A DNA stretch of 64,000 bases, taken from contig CAJUFN010000001.1 in assembly GCA_910585545.1 (NCBI GenBank), positions 62,001 through 126,000 of the forward strand, given 5' to 3'. Below, in pieces: positions 49,613-58,400 of this stretch; the stretch's first letter is position 1; each line of letters opens with the position of its first letter. Position numbers and translations under genes: made by a program. The notes beneath the pieces are model-generated. The model did no database searches. It had not been told where the DNA came from and worked only from the letters and a program-made list of their open reading frames with translations. The stretch is from an uncultured Lachnospiraceae bacterium. GTDB taxonomy: Bacteria; Bacillota; Clostridia; Lachnospirales; Lachnospiraceae.

Positions 49613-50733
49613 AATTTCTAAAACGTTATCATTTAAAACATTATAAATTCAGCCTTATCTTGCTTGTTCTGGCAATCTCTGCGGTTGGAGTAGTTGCCGT
49701 GGGAAGTGCGCGAAAAGACTTACAGATGCGACAGTTAGAAGGCGTAATATTAGGGCTTTTGGTAATGATTGTGATTTCCTTTATTGATTACAAATGGCTG
49801 TTAAAGTTTTACTGGCTGATGTATGCAGGTAATCTTACACTTCTTACAAGTGTTCTTCTTTTTGGAAAAACAGTGAATAACGCAAAACGATGGTTGTATA
49901 TTGGTTCTTTTGGATTCCAGCCATCGGATCTTACAAAAATTTTGCTGATTCTTTTTTTTGCCAGGTTCTTATCCAAACATAGGGAAGATATGCATACGAA
50001 AAAATGGTTTATACCAGAATGTATTGGTCTGATTTTACCAACACTGATTCTGATCTATAAGCAGCCGAATTTATCCAATACACTTTGTATTGCCGCACTT
50101 TTCTGTATGCTGATGTTCCTTGGAGGACTTAGCTATAAGTTTATCGGCAGATGTTTAATGGTTTTTATTCCACTGGCTGCCATATTCATTGTCATCGTTT
50201 TACAGCCCAATCAGCCATTTATCAAGGAATATCAGCAAGAGCGTATCCTTTCATGGCTTGAACCTGAAAAACATGCGACAGATGGTGCATACCAGCAGCA
50301 GAATTCTATTATGGCAATCGGCGCAGGACAGTTAAGCGGTAACCGCAATTCTGTAACGTCTGTAAAAAACGGAAATTTTATTCTGGAGCCCCAGACAGAC
50401 TTTATTTTTGCGGTAATCGGTGAAGATTTTGGTTTTGTGGGTTGTTGTACTGTTATTATTTTGTTATTATTAATTATAATAGAATGTATTTTGACAGGCC
50501 TTCGGGCAACTGATCTGGCAGGGCAGCTTATTTGCGGGGGTGTAGCCTCACTGATAGGAATTCAAACCTTTATCAATATCAGTGTGGCGACAGGAATTTT
50601 TCCGAACACCGGTTTGTCTTTGCCATTCGTAAGTTCGGGTCTGACCTCCATTGTTTGTATGTACATGGGAATTGGATTTGTACTAAACGTAGGGTTGCAG
50701 CCTAATAAATATGATAAGGAGATGATAGCATGA
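49609..50733 (+). CDS. rodA: RodA-type SEDS glycosyltransferase
   Basis: 374 aa from TTG 49609, after AGGAGA, overlapping the minE stop (TTGA). About ten membrane helices. SEDS motifs include KRWLYIGSFGFQPSDLTKILLILFFARF (about 100-127), a large loop with ERILSWLEPEKHATDGAYQQQNS, and the closing NTGLSLPFVSSGLTS. RodA polymerises lipid II for the cylinder wall with PBP2. Placement in the mre/pbp2 run favours RodA over FtsW. Confidence 0.92.
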   Translation: MKFLKRYHLKHYKFSLILLVLAISAVGVVAVGSARKDLQMRQLEGVILGLLVMIVISFIDYKWLLKFYWLMYAGNLTLLTSVLLFGKTVNNAKRWLYIGSFGFQPSDLTKILLILFFARFLSKHREDMHTKKWFIPECIGLILPTLILIYKQPNLSNTLCIAALFCMLMFLGGLSYKFIGRCLMVFIPLAAIFIVIVLQPNQPFIKEYQQERILSWLEPEKHATDGAYQQQNSIMAIGAGQLSGNRNSVTSVKNGNFILEPQTDFIFAVIGEDFGFVGCCTVIILLLLIIIECILTGLRATDLAGQLICGGVASLIGIQTFINISVATGIFPNTGLSLPFVSSGLTSIVCMYMGIGFVLNVGLQPNKYDKEMIA

Positions 50734-51125
50734 ACATTGGATTGATCGCACATGATGCAAAAAAGACGTTGATACAGAATTTTTGTATTGCTTACAGGGG
50801 AATCTTAAGCAAGCATTCCTTGTATGCCACAGGAACTACAGGAAGACTGATTGAAGAGGTTACGAATCTGCCTGTTCACAAATATCTTGCCGGGCCCCTT
50901 GGCGGCATGCAGCAATTAGGAGCGCAGATTGCAGAAAATGATATTGATGCATTGATTTTTCTGCGTGATCCGGATAATCCAAAACCAAATGAACCAAATG
51001 TAAATGATGTTGTACGTCTTTGCGATGTTCATAATATACCGATGGCAACCAATGTTGCTACCGCAGAGTTGATCATTCATGCAATAGACAGAGGAGATTT
51101 AGACTGGCGTGAGATCTATAAATAA
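50730..51125 (+). CDS. mgsA: Methylglyoxal synthase
   Basis: 131 aa, normal length. IGLIAHDAKK at the start, the phosphate-binding ATGTTGRLIEE loop, GPLGGMQQLG, and FLRDPDNPKPNEPNVNDV with the catalytic Asp. It converts dihydroxyacetone phosphate to methylglyoxal and phosphate, a bypass used under phosphate limitation or sugar stress. The start shares four bases with the rodA stop, tying a metabolic enzyme to the cell-shape message. An AAGGAGATGATAGC site precedes it. Confidence 0.95.
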   Translation: MNIGLIAHDAKKTLIQNFCIAYRGILSKHSLYATGTTGRLIEEVTNLPVHKYLAGPLGGMQQLGAQIAENDIDALIFLRDPDNPKPNEPNVNDVVRLCDVHNIPMATNVATAELIIHAIDRGDLDWREIYK

Positions 51126-52098
51126 AACATATATCAGAAAAGTATTAAAAACAGGAGTTCTTTTCGCATCTGTTTTTCTTTGCGTAAGTGGCTGTACAGA
51201 CAAAAAGAACGCAGAAAAAGACATGATTGCGGAATATGAGACTTCTGTTTATGATGCTTCTTTATATGAAGGAGCACTTTTTTCAGAATCATTGTGTGTG
51301 GCATCAGAAGATGTTCTAAGAGAAGACTGTAAAGTCGATGAAGGACTTCATGCTGCGGCATTGTTTGATCTGGAAAAGAAAGATGTGCTGTATTCCACAC
51401 GCATTCATGAGCATCTTGCTCCGGCAAGTACAACAAAGATTCTCACTGCTTATGTGGCGCTTAATTATGGAAATCTGGATGATAAAGTAATTGTAAGCGA
51501 AAAAGCTTTAGATTTAGAAGAAGGATCTTCTGTATGCAATTTAAAAGTTGGTGATACGCTGACGCTTAAAGATTTGCTTTATGGCCTTATGCTGCGTTCA
51601 GGCAATGACAGTGCTGTTGCGATCGCAGAACATATAGGAGGCAGTATCGATGCTTTTGTAGATATGATGAATGAAGAAGCTTGGAAACTTGGCGCTACAA
51701 ATTCACATTTTATGAATCCACATGGTCTTCATCATGAAGAACACTATACAACTGCATATGATTTGTATCTCATGTTTAACCAATGTTTGAAGAATGAAAC
51801 ATTTGTGGAGATTATAAACACGCCATCTTATCAAGCGGATATTATGCAGGCAGATGGTTCTGTTCGTTCTGACACATGGAAAACTTCCAATGCATATCTA
51901 TCTGAGGATGTGCCGATGCCTGAGCATGTAACAGTCGTTGGAGGGAAAACCGGAACAACAGATCAAGCCGGACGCTGCCTTATTCTTTACAATCAAAATG
52001 ACAGCAAAAAACCTTTCATTTCAATTGTTATGGGCGCTCCCGATAAGACGGTTTTATATCAGGACATGACTGCATTAATGGCTTCCATACCACAATAA
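51109..52098 (+). CDS. D-alanyl-D-alanine carboxypeptidase, lipoprotein (S11 family)
   Basis: 329 aa from GTG 51109 (AGAGGAG upstream), overlapping mgsA by 17 bases. The N-terminal signal ends in lipobox CVSGC with lipid-bearing Cys29. Catalytic motifs are APASTTK (Ser107, Lys110), RSGND (SxN) and GGKTGTTDQAG. It trims the terminal D-Ala from muropeptides outside the membrane, limiting crosslinking. Unlike DacA of Bacillus it lacks a C-terminal amphipathic anchor and instead uses the lipid at the N-terminus. Last gene of the mre-min-rodA run. Confidence 0.92.
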   Translation: MRSINKTYIRKVLKTGVLFASVFLCVSGCTDKKNAEKDMIAEYETSVYDASLYEGALFSESLCVASEDVLREDCKVDEGLHAAALFDLEKKDVLYSTRIHEHLAPASTTKILTAYVALNYGNLDDKVIVSEKALDLEEGSSVCNLKVGDTLTLKDLLYGLMLRSGNDSAVAIAEHIGGSIDAFVDMMNEEAWKLGATNSHFMNPHGLHHEEHYTTAYDLYLMFNQCLKNETFVEIINTPSYQADIMQADGSVRSDTWKTSNAYLSEDVPMPEHVTVVGGKTGTTDQAGRCLILYNQNDSKKPFISIVMGAPDKTVLYQDMTALMASIPQ

Positions 52099-52117
52099 TT
52101 TGTTCATGCTATGTAAG

Positions 52118-52151
52118 GAAGGGACATCTCACATAAGAGGCCCTTTCTTTT
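52118..52151 (+). terminator. Terminator after the carboxypeptidase gene
   Basis: GAAGGG (52118-52123) pairs with CCCTTTC (52141-52147) around an inner CTC/GAG pair, followed by TTTTTT. Moderate stem. In reverse it could also help end the minus-strand DUF378 gene. Confidence 0.55.
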
Positions 52152-52175
52152 TTGCGGTATTAAAGAATTGTTTTG

Positions 52176-52379
52176 TTATGCGTTCATCGACTGCATTCTT
52201 CCATAAAGACTGATAAGATACAATCCACAAAGACCGACTATCATATAGACAATCCGGGATATCCATGTAAGATTCCCAAAGATAAATGCAACAAGATCAA
52301 AACGGAAAATACCAACTAGAAACCAATTGACAGCGCCTACAATGACAAGTGTCAATGCGATATTATCAAACCATTTCAT
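52176..52379 (-). CDS. DUF378 small membrane protein
   Basis: 67 aa from the ATG at 52379 (minus), eight bases after AGGAGG; an ATG at 52385 is too close to that site. Two membrane helices (about 6-28 and 40-60) with the family pattern NIALTLVIVGAVNWFLVGIF and ISRIVYMIVGLCGLYLI. DUF378 proteins are widespread small membrane proteins of unknown role. It stands alone on the minus strand between two plus-strand operons. Confidence 0.9.
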   Translation of the reverse strand: MKWFDNIALTLVIVGAVNWFLVGIFRFDLVAFIFGNLTWISRIVYMIVGLCGLYLISLYGRMQSMNA

Positions 52380-52452
52380 AACCATAGCCTCCTTTTTTAG
52401 ATACGGTTATTATATACATTCAAAATAAATTTATACATAATCAGGTGAAAAA

Positions 52453-53394
52453 ATGAAATTATATAACAAATATTCCGATTTTTTACATGAAAAATATCAT
52501 GGAAAAGTATATAAACTTCCCGTTAATCTTCCAGTTACCTGCCCGAATCGTCTGAATGGCAAAAAGGGATGTGCCTTTTGTGCTGAAGCAGGAACTGGTT
52601 TTGAAGCGATGCCCTCATCGGTATCGGTAAAAGAGCAATTAGAAAAGACAAAAACGCATATTCAGAAAAAATACAAAGCCACTAAATTCATTGCTTATTT
52701 CCAAAACTATACGAATACATTTCTGCATCCACAGAAATTTTGTCAATATCTTGAAGAAGCAGCTGTCGTGGATGATATTGTAGAGATTGCCGTTTCTACC
52801 AGACCAGATTGTATCAAAAAAGAATATTTAGAAATATTAAAGAAAATCAGCAAAACCTACGATTTACAGATTACAGTTGAACTTGGACTCCAGACTGCGA
52901 ATTATCATACACTGGAAGATATTGAACGAGGACATGGACTCGCTGAATTTATAGATGCGGTTCTAAAGATTCACAGTTATGGATTTGAAATCTGTACGCA
53001 TGTGATTTTAAATCTGCCAGGGGATGACAGAAGAGATGTGATTGAAACCGCTAAAATTCTTTCCGCATTAAACATAACTGCCGTCAAATTGCATTCTCTA
53101 TATATTTCAAAAAACACATTGTTGTGTGAACGCTATGAAAATGGTACAATAGCAATGTGTTCCAAGGAAGAATACTTGCAGCGTGTACAGTTATTCTTGG
53201 AATATTTATCCCCTGATATTGTGGTGGAACGTTTGTTTAGCAGGATTCCAAAGAAAGATGCTGTATTTTCTAATTGGAATACCAGCTGGTGGAAGTTACA
53301 GGATGAATTATTAGAACAGATGGAATTCACAAATTCCTTTCAAGGAAAACATTTTGATTATTTAGATGGTGCAGCATTAAAATTGCTGTCTTAG
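52453..53394 (+). CDS. TIGR01212-family radical SAM protein (YhcC-like)
   Basis: 313 aa. The cluster motif is CPNRLNGKKGCAFC, the long-spaced variant typical of TIGR01212/YhcC. Further motifs are VSTRPDCIKKEYLEIL, VELGLQTANYHTLEDIERGH and THVILNLPGDDRRDVIETA. These proteins are related to Elp3/HemN-like radical SAM enzymes and probably act on RNA, but the reaction is unknown. It is followed 11 bases later by an HlyD-like gene. Confidence 0.88.
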   Translation: MKLYNKYSDFLHEKYHGKVYKLPVNLPVTCPNRLNGKKGCAFCAEAGTGFEAMPSSVSVKEQLEKTKTHIQKKYKATKFIAYFQNYTNTFLHPQKFCQYLEEAAVVDDIVEIAVSTRPDCIKKEYLEILKKISKTYDLQITVELGLQTANYHTLEDIERGHGLAEFIDAVLKIHSYGFEICTHVILNLPGDDRRDVIETAKILSALNITAVKLHSLYISKNTLLCERYENGTIAMCSKEEYLQRVQLFLEYLSPDIVVERLFSRIPKKDAVFSNWNTSWWKLQDELLEQMEFTNSFQGKHFDYLDGAALKLLS

Positions 53395-53405
53395 GAGGCT
53401 TAACA

Positions 53406-54842
53406 TTGCTTGAAAATAAACAGGATATTGGAAACATTCGGTTATTTCGTAAGAAATATCCGATTAACATAGGAGTGATCCTTTTTGGTGCGATTTTTAT
53501 CTATTTGCTTGTGGCAATTTTAATGTATTTGACTACGTCACGAGTTACTTCTTACGAAGTGCGGGAAGGTTCTATTTTTAAAGACAATGCTTATACAGGC
53601 ATTGCCCTGAGAAAGGAGCTTATCGTAAATTCCGAAGGAAGCGGTTATATTAATTATTATACTACTGCCCGAAGCAAAGTGGGTATCGGCAATAATGTAT
53701 ATTCCGTTTCCCCTGAGAAAATTGAACCGATAGAGCTAGGAGAAACAAATACTTCAGAGGAGCAGAAAAACAGTCTTTCTAATGATGAATATAATACGAT
53801 CTTGGTTAATATTCAAAACTTCAGTGAGAACTTTAAAGAAGAAGACTTTGATTCTGTCTATCAAATGAATGAACAAATAGCTTCTGTTATTCAGAATGCT
53901 GCAAATGAAGATAAAACGGCCTTAGTAACACAACTGGTGAACGAAGGAAAAATTACCGGATTAAGCTTGTATCAGGCACCGGATGATGGAATTATAGAGT
54001 ATTATATCGATGGATATGAAAGCAGAACGGCAGACACCATCACAGAACAGGATTTCGATAAGACAAATTATAAAAAACAAGAGTTTGGTAATAACAAAGA
54101 AGCTGTCGTTGGAGAGCCGGCTTATAAGATCATTACGGATGAGACCTGGTATGTTGTCATAAACTTAAATCCTGGTACAGCTGAGAGTATTTTGGCAAAA
54201 CAGGCTGAAAAGGAGCGAGACTTTACAAATATACAGGTACGTTTTTTGAAGGATGGAGAGACTGTTTGGGGAAGTCTTACCATTGAAAAGAAAAATGATT
54301 TTTATATCGGTACGATTGAGTTTAGTAATTCATTGGTGCGTTATGCATCTGAACGCTATCTGGATATTGAATTGATCTTGGAGAACAAAACCGGATTGAA
54401 AATTCCAAAATCATCGAAAGTAAAAAAAGATTTTTTTATTGCTCCCAAAGAATATGTGACTGCCGGAGGCAATAGCAGCCGCAATGGGGTTTTAGTCCGT
54501 TCCGAACGCGACGGAGAAACAATCACAGAATTTAAGCACGCCGAAATCTATTATGAAGACATTGAAAACGGTATTGTCTATTTAGATCCGAATGTATTTG
54601 AAGAGAATATGGTTCTCGTTAAACCAGAGTCAAATGAGACATTCCGGCTCAGTACGATGCGAAGCTTAGAAGGCGTCTATAATATCAATAAGGGCTATGC
54701 TATTTTTAAACAGATAGAGATTTTAAGTGAAAGCGATGAATATTACATTGTAAAGACAGGAAACAGTTATAGTCTGTCCAATTATGACCATATCGCATTA
54801 GAAGGCAGTAAACTTAAAGAAAATGATGTAGTCGTACAATAA
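53406..54842 (+). CDS. HlyD-like membrane-anchored protein
   Basis: 478 aa from TTG 53406 after TAGGAGG. Short cytoplasmic N-terminus, one membrane helix at about 23-45 (IGVILFGAIFIYLLVAILMYL), then a large extracytoplasmic part. This has a biotinyl-lipoyl-like half-motif (VREGSIFKDNAYTGIALRKELIVNSEGSGYINYY), a helical middle (about 115-200) and beta-rich C-terminal domains. It is usually labelled HlyD-family adaptor, but no ABC exporter or outer-membrane partner is present. Location directly before ylmE-sepF suggests an envelope or division role. Function not assigned. Confidence 0.72.
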   Translation: MLENKQDIGNIRLFRKKYPINIGVILFGAIFIYLLVAILMYLTTSRVTSYEVREGSIFKDNAYTGIALRKELIVNSEGSGYINYYTTARSKVGIGNNVYSVSPEKIEPIELGETNTSEEQKNSLSNDEYNTILVNIQNFSENFKEEDFDSVYQMNEQIASVIQNAANEDKTALVTQLVNEGKITGLSLYQAPDDGIIEYYIDGYESRTADTITEQDFDKTNYKKQEFGNNKEAVVGEPAYKIITDETWYVVINLNPGTAESILAKQAEKERDFTNIQVRFLKDGETVWGSLTIEKKNDFYIGTIEFSNSLVRYASERYLDIELILENKTGLKIPKSSKVKKDFFIAPKEYVTAGGNSSRNGVLVRSERDGETITEFKHAEIYYEDIENGIVYLDPNVFEENMVLVKPESNETFRLSTMRSLEGVYNINKGYAIFKQIEILSESDEYYIVKTGNSYSLSNYDHIALEGSKLKENDVVVQ

Positions 54843-54855
54843 GGAGAATATTGGT

Positions 54856-55554
54856 ATGTCGTTAAAAGAGAAATTAAATGTTGTGGAAGAGAATATCTGC
54901 CGCGCCTGTCAAAGGGCCGGAAGAGACCGAAAAGATGTTACGTTAATTGCAGTCAGCAAGACAAAACCAGTTTGGATGCTAAAAGAAGTATATGATCTTG
55001 GAATATGTCAATTCGGTGAAAATAAGGTTCAGGAATTAATGGACAAGTACAGTGTGCTGCCGCCGGATATCAACTGGCATATGATTGGACATCTGCAGCG
55101 CAACAAAGTAAAATACATAATTGACAAAGCTGCCTTGATTCATTCGGTAGATTCTTTGCGTCTGGCAGATATGATTGAGGCAGAAGCAGCCAAACGCCAG
55201 ATAACGGTCAATGTACTTTTAGAAGTAAATATTGCAAGAGAAGAAACAAAATATGGTTTGATGCCGGAAGAGGTAATAAGAACGGCAGAATCTTTTGCAA
55301 ATTATAAAAATATATGTGTTCAGGGACTCATGACAATAGCCCCATTTGTGGAAAATCCAGAAGAAAACAGAGTACATTTTGCAAATTTACATAAATTATC
55401 TGTTGACATTGCGAAGAAAAACATTGATAATGTTTATATGAGCGTTCTCTCGATGGGAATGACAAATGATTATGAAGTAGCCATAGAAGAAGGGGCAACT
55501 CATGTTAGAGTAGGTACCGGAATCTTTGGTGAAAGAGTGTATAAGAGTATATAA
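54856..55554 (+). CDS. ylmE: YggS/YlmE-family PLP homeostasis protein
   Basis: 232 aa, standard length. Key parts: VTLIAVSKTKP with the PLP lysine, FGENKVQEL, WHMIGHLQRNKVKY, LLEVNIAREETKYGL, GLMTIAPF, and LSMGMTNDYEVAIEEGATHVRVGTGIFGER. The fold is an alanine-racemase-like barrel without racemase activity; it buffers pyridoxal phosphate in the cytoplasm. In Gram-positive bacteria it sits next to sepF (27 bases here), the classic ylm division cluster. Confidence 0.95.
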   Translation: MSLKEKLNVVEENICRACQRAGRDRKDVTLIAVSKTKPVWMLKEVYDLGICQFGENKVQELMDKYSVLPPDINWHMIGHLQRNKVKYIIDKAALIHSVDSLRLADMIEAEAAKRQITVNVLLEVNIAREETKYGLMPEEVIRTAESFANYKNICVQGLMTIAPFVENPEENRVHFANLHKLSVDIAKKNIDNVYMSVLSMGMTNDYEVAIEEGATHVRVGTGIFGERVYKSI

Positions 55555-55581
55555 TTAGAACATAAGATAGGAGTGTAAATA

Positions 55582-56130
55582 ATGGGTGTATTAGACAAGT
55601 TTCTTGATATCATGAAATTGAACGATGAAGAAGATTATGATGATGATGAGTTCTTTGATGATGATGAATTAGAAGAAGACTACGAAGAAAGACCAGCCAG
55701 AAAGAATCTCTTTAAAAAAGAAAAGACTTATGAGGAAGACTATGAAGATTCTCCTGTAAACAATACGCGTAATTCAAAACCGGCAGCACGTATGGATAAC
55801 AAGGTGACTTTTATGCGTCAGCCAGTAAAAAAAGCAACTGGTATGGAGGTTTGTGTAATCAAACCTACTGCTGTAGATGATTCCAGAGAGATTACAGAAA
55901 CTTTGCTTAGCAATCGTACTGTAATTTTAAATCTGGAGGGCATCGATTTAGACATTGCACAGAGAATCATTGATTTTACTTCTGGTGCAACGTTTGCCAT
56001 TGATGGTAATTTGCAGAAAATTTCAAATTATATTTTCCTCGTAACACCAAGAAATGTAGATATTTCCGGAGATCTTCAGGATCTTTTGAATTCTTCTTTT
56101 GATGTGCCTTCTATCAAAAACAGATATTAA
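55582..56130 (+). CDS. sepF: Cell division protein SepF
   Basis: 182 aa. The N-terminal MGVLDKFLDIMKLN is the membrane-targeting amphipathic helix. An acidic low-complexity linker (about 15-50, D/E/Y-rich) follows. The C-terminal domain (about 90-175) has VCVIKPTAVDDSREITETL, VILNLEGIDLDIAQRIIDFTSGA and IFLVTPRNVDISGDL. SepF binds FtsZ filaments and tethers them to the septal membrane, overlapping FtsA in function. It follows ylmE and precedes ylmH. Confidence 0.95.
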   Translation: MGVLDKFLDIMKLNDEEDYDDDEFFDDDELEEDYEERPARKNLFKKEKTYEEDYEDSPVNNTRNSKPAARMDNKVTFMRQPVKKATGMEVCVIKPTAVDDSREITETLLSNRTVILNLEGIDLDIAQRIIDFTSGATFAIDGNLQKISNYIFLVTPRNVDISGDLQDLLNSSFDVPSIKNRY

Positions 56131-56161
56131 TAAAAGGTACAAGCAGATTAGGATATAAATT

Positions 56162-56917
56162 ATGCAAAAAGATGAAGTGTTATTACAAAAAAGGCTTATT
56201 GAGCTTTCAAGAACTGCATATCAGCGGGGGATTGTAACATTTTCGGATTTTCTTAATTTGAACGAACAGCATATTTTACATAGCATACCAAAGAAAGAGC
56301 TGCACTTAAGATATGAACTATTTGGTGGTTATGAATTCTCAGAGCGTCAGATGGTTGCATTTCTACCTGATGCTCTTTGTTATGAGTATGAATATCCGAT
56401 TTCTACCATACGAATTTCTCCGCTCTCTCAAAAATTTTCGGAGACTTTAAGCCATAGAGATTATCTGGGGGCACTTTTAAATCTTGGAATTATACGTCCG
56501 GTACTTGGAGATATTCTTGTCGGTAAAGAAGAGACCGTCCTCTTTGCTCAGAAAAAAATTGCTGCATATATTATTGAAAATCTTACAAAAGTCAAGCATA
56601 CTCCTGTTTTGGCAAGAGCAACAGATATACAGACATTTTCCTATACACCGTCTTATGAGGTAGTAAAAGGCAGTATTGCGTCCGTCAGGTTGGATGCTTT
56701 ATTGGCGCTTGCTTTTTCCTCTTCAAGAAGCAAAATGGTTCCGCTTATTGAAGCCGGAAAGGTATTTGTGAATGGAAAGATGATTACTTCTAATGGCTAC
56801 CAGATAAAAGAGCGGGATTTGATTTCCGTACGGGGCTTCGGAAGATTTACTTATATCGGACAGCTTAGCCGTACCAAAAAAGACCGCTGTTATATAGAGC
56901 TCCACAAATATATATAA
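56162..56917 (+). CDS. ylmH: YlmH-like S4-domain RNA-binding protein
   Basis: 251 aa. The N-terminal region (about 1-170) has VTFSDFLNLNEQHIL and the DYLGALLNLGIIRPVLGDILV motif of the YlmH family. The S4 domain (about 180-240) has SSRSKMVPLIEAGKVFVNGKMITSNGYQIKERDLISVRG. YlmH relatives bind the ribosome or rRNA, and a rescue role for peptidyl-tRNA on split 50S subunits has been described in Bacillus. Member of the sepF cluster; 22 bases to lspA. Confidence 0.92.
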   Translation: MQKDEVLLQKRLIELSRTAYQRGIVTFSDFLNLNEQHILHSIPKKELHLRYELFGGYEFSERQMVAFLPDALCYEYEYPISTIRISPLSQKFSETLSHRDYLGALLNLGIIRPVLGDILVGKEETVLFAQKKIAAYIIENLTKVKHTPVLARATDIQTFSYTPSYEVVKGSIASVRLDALLALAFSSSRSKMVPLIEAGKVFVNGKMITSNGYQIKERDLISVRGFGRFTYIGQLSRTKKDRCYIELHKYI

Positions 56918-56939
56918 ACTAAAAAGGATATATGAACAT

Positions 56940-57446
56940 ATGAAACTTATAAAAACATATATGGCAGGCATCATTACTTTAATAGCTGCCATTCTTCTGG
57001 ATCAGTTCACCAAGTATCTTGCTGCTGTTTATTTGAAAGATCAGTCTCCGTTCATTTTGCTGGATGGTATATTTGAACTTACTTATTTGGAAAATAGAGG
57101 AGCAGCTTTTGGCATGATGCAGGGCAGACAGTTTTTTTTCCTGATCATGACAATTTTCCTGCTTGGTTTCTTGTTCTTTTGTTATCGAAGAATTGCTGGT
57201 CAACGTCACTACTTTCCGATTGAGCTTTGTATCATTTTTGTTGTTGCAGGCGCTATTGGCAATATGATCGATCGTATTCGCCTTGGATATGTGGTAGACT
57301 TTTTTTATTTTTCACTCATTGACTTTCCAGTGTTTAACGTAGCCGATATTTATGTAACAGTTGCTGCGTTTCTTGGATTTATATTGTTAATGTTTTATTA
57401 TAAGGAAGAAGATTTTTTGATCTTTTCATGGAAACGGAAGATATAA
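56940..57446 (+). CDS. lspA: Lipoprotein signal peptidase LspA
   Basis: 168 aa with four membrane helices. The catalytic aspartates are in AIGNMIDRIRLGYVVDFF and VFNVADIYV; LENRGAAFGM is a further hallmark. It cleaves diacylglyceryl-modified prolipoproteins before the lipobox Cys, as needed for the lipoprotein carboxypeptidase encoded upstream in this window. Followed three bases later by the pseudouridine synthase gene, the conserved lspA-rluD order. Confidence 0.96.
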   Translation: MKLIKTYMAGIITLIAAILLDQFTKYLAAVYLKDQSPFILLDGIFELTYLENRGAAFGMMQGRQFFFLIMTIFLLGFLFFCYRRIAGQRHYFPIELCIIFVVAGAIGNMIDRIRLGYVVDFFYFSLIDFPVFNVADIYVTVAAFLGFILLMFYYKEEDFLIFSWKRKI

Positions 57447-57449
57447 TAT

Positions 57450-58358
57450 ATGAGAAAAGAATGTTTTATCATTGAACTTGAGAGTGGAGAGCGTATCGAC
57501 AAATATTTAAGCCAGGAGCTTCCTGATCTTTCACGTTCTTATATACAAAAATTGATCAAAGAAAATCAAGTGTTTGTGAACCAACATACTGTAAAAGCTA
57601 ATTACAGGTTAGAAGAGGAAGATGAAATTCTTGTTGTTATTCCGGATGCAAAAGAACCCGATATACTTCCGGAAGAAATTGTTTTAGATATTCTTTATGA
57701 AGATGAAGATATTCTAATTGTAAACAAGCCTAAGGGCATGGTAGTACATCCTTCTGCAGGACATTACAGCGGTACTTTAGTGAATGCGCTTTTATATCAT
57801 TGTAAAGATTCTTTATCCGGCATTAATGGCGTGCTGCGCCCTGGTATCGTACATCGTATTGATAAAGACACGACAGGGTCTCTCTTGGTATGTAAGAATG
57901 ATATTGCCCATCAGTTTTTGGCAGAACAGTTTAAAGTACATTCGATGAAGCGGGTTTACCATGCAATTGTTCATGGTATTTTGAAAGAAGACAGCGGAAC
58001 AATTGAAGGTCCCATCGGTCGCCATCCGCAAGACCGAAAAAAAATGTGTATCAATCCGAAGAATGGAAAAGAAGCTGTGACTCATTATAAGGTACTCCAG
58101 CGTTTTTCAAATTACACATACATCACCTGCGAATTGGAGACTGGACGTACCCATCAGATTCGTGTACATATGGCTAGCATACATCATCCCTTACTTGGGG
58201 ATGATGTATACGGACCGGCAAAATGTCCTATAAAACAGCTGGAAGGTCAGACGTTACATGCAATGACGCTTGGGATCATACATCCGAAAACCAAAGAATA
58301 TATAGAATTTAATGCACCTTTACCAAATTATTTTCAAAAACTATTGTTGAAATTGTAA
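57450..58358 (+). CDS. RluD-family pseudouridine synthase (YlyB-like)
   Basis: 302 aa. N-terminal S4 domain (RIDKYLSQELPDLSRSYIQKLIKENQVFVN, about 14-43), then the catalytic domain with GIVHRIDKDTTGSLLVCKND (active Asp in RIDKDT), LETGRTHQIRVHMASIHHPLLGDDVYG, and LHAMTLGIIHP. It isomerises uridine to pseudouridine in large-subunit rRNA, probably the RluD sites. The exact target cannot be read from sequence. Three bases after lspA. Confidence 0.94.
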   Translation: MRKECFIIELESGERIDKYLSQELPDLSRSYIQKLIKENQVFVNQHTVKANYRLEEEDEILVVIPDAKEPDILPEEIVLDILYEDEDILIVNKPKGMVVHPSAGHYSGTLVNALLYHCKDSLSGINGVLRPGIVHRIDKDTTGSLLVCKNDIAHQFLAEQFKVHSMKRVYHAIVHGILKEDSGTIEGPIGRHPQDRKKMCINPKNGKEAVTHYKVLQRFSNYTYITCELETGRTHQIRVHMASIHHPLLGDDVYGPAKCPIKQLEGQTLHAMTLGIIHPKTKEYIEFNAPLPNYFQKLLLKL

Positions 58359-58400
58359 GATTGTTATATAATATTTTATATGCAAAGGAGCGTGAATATT

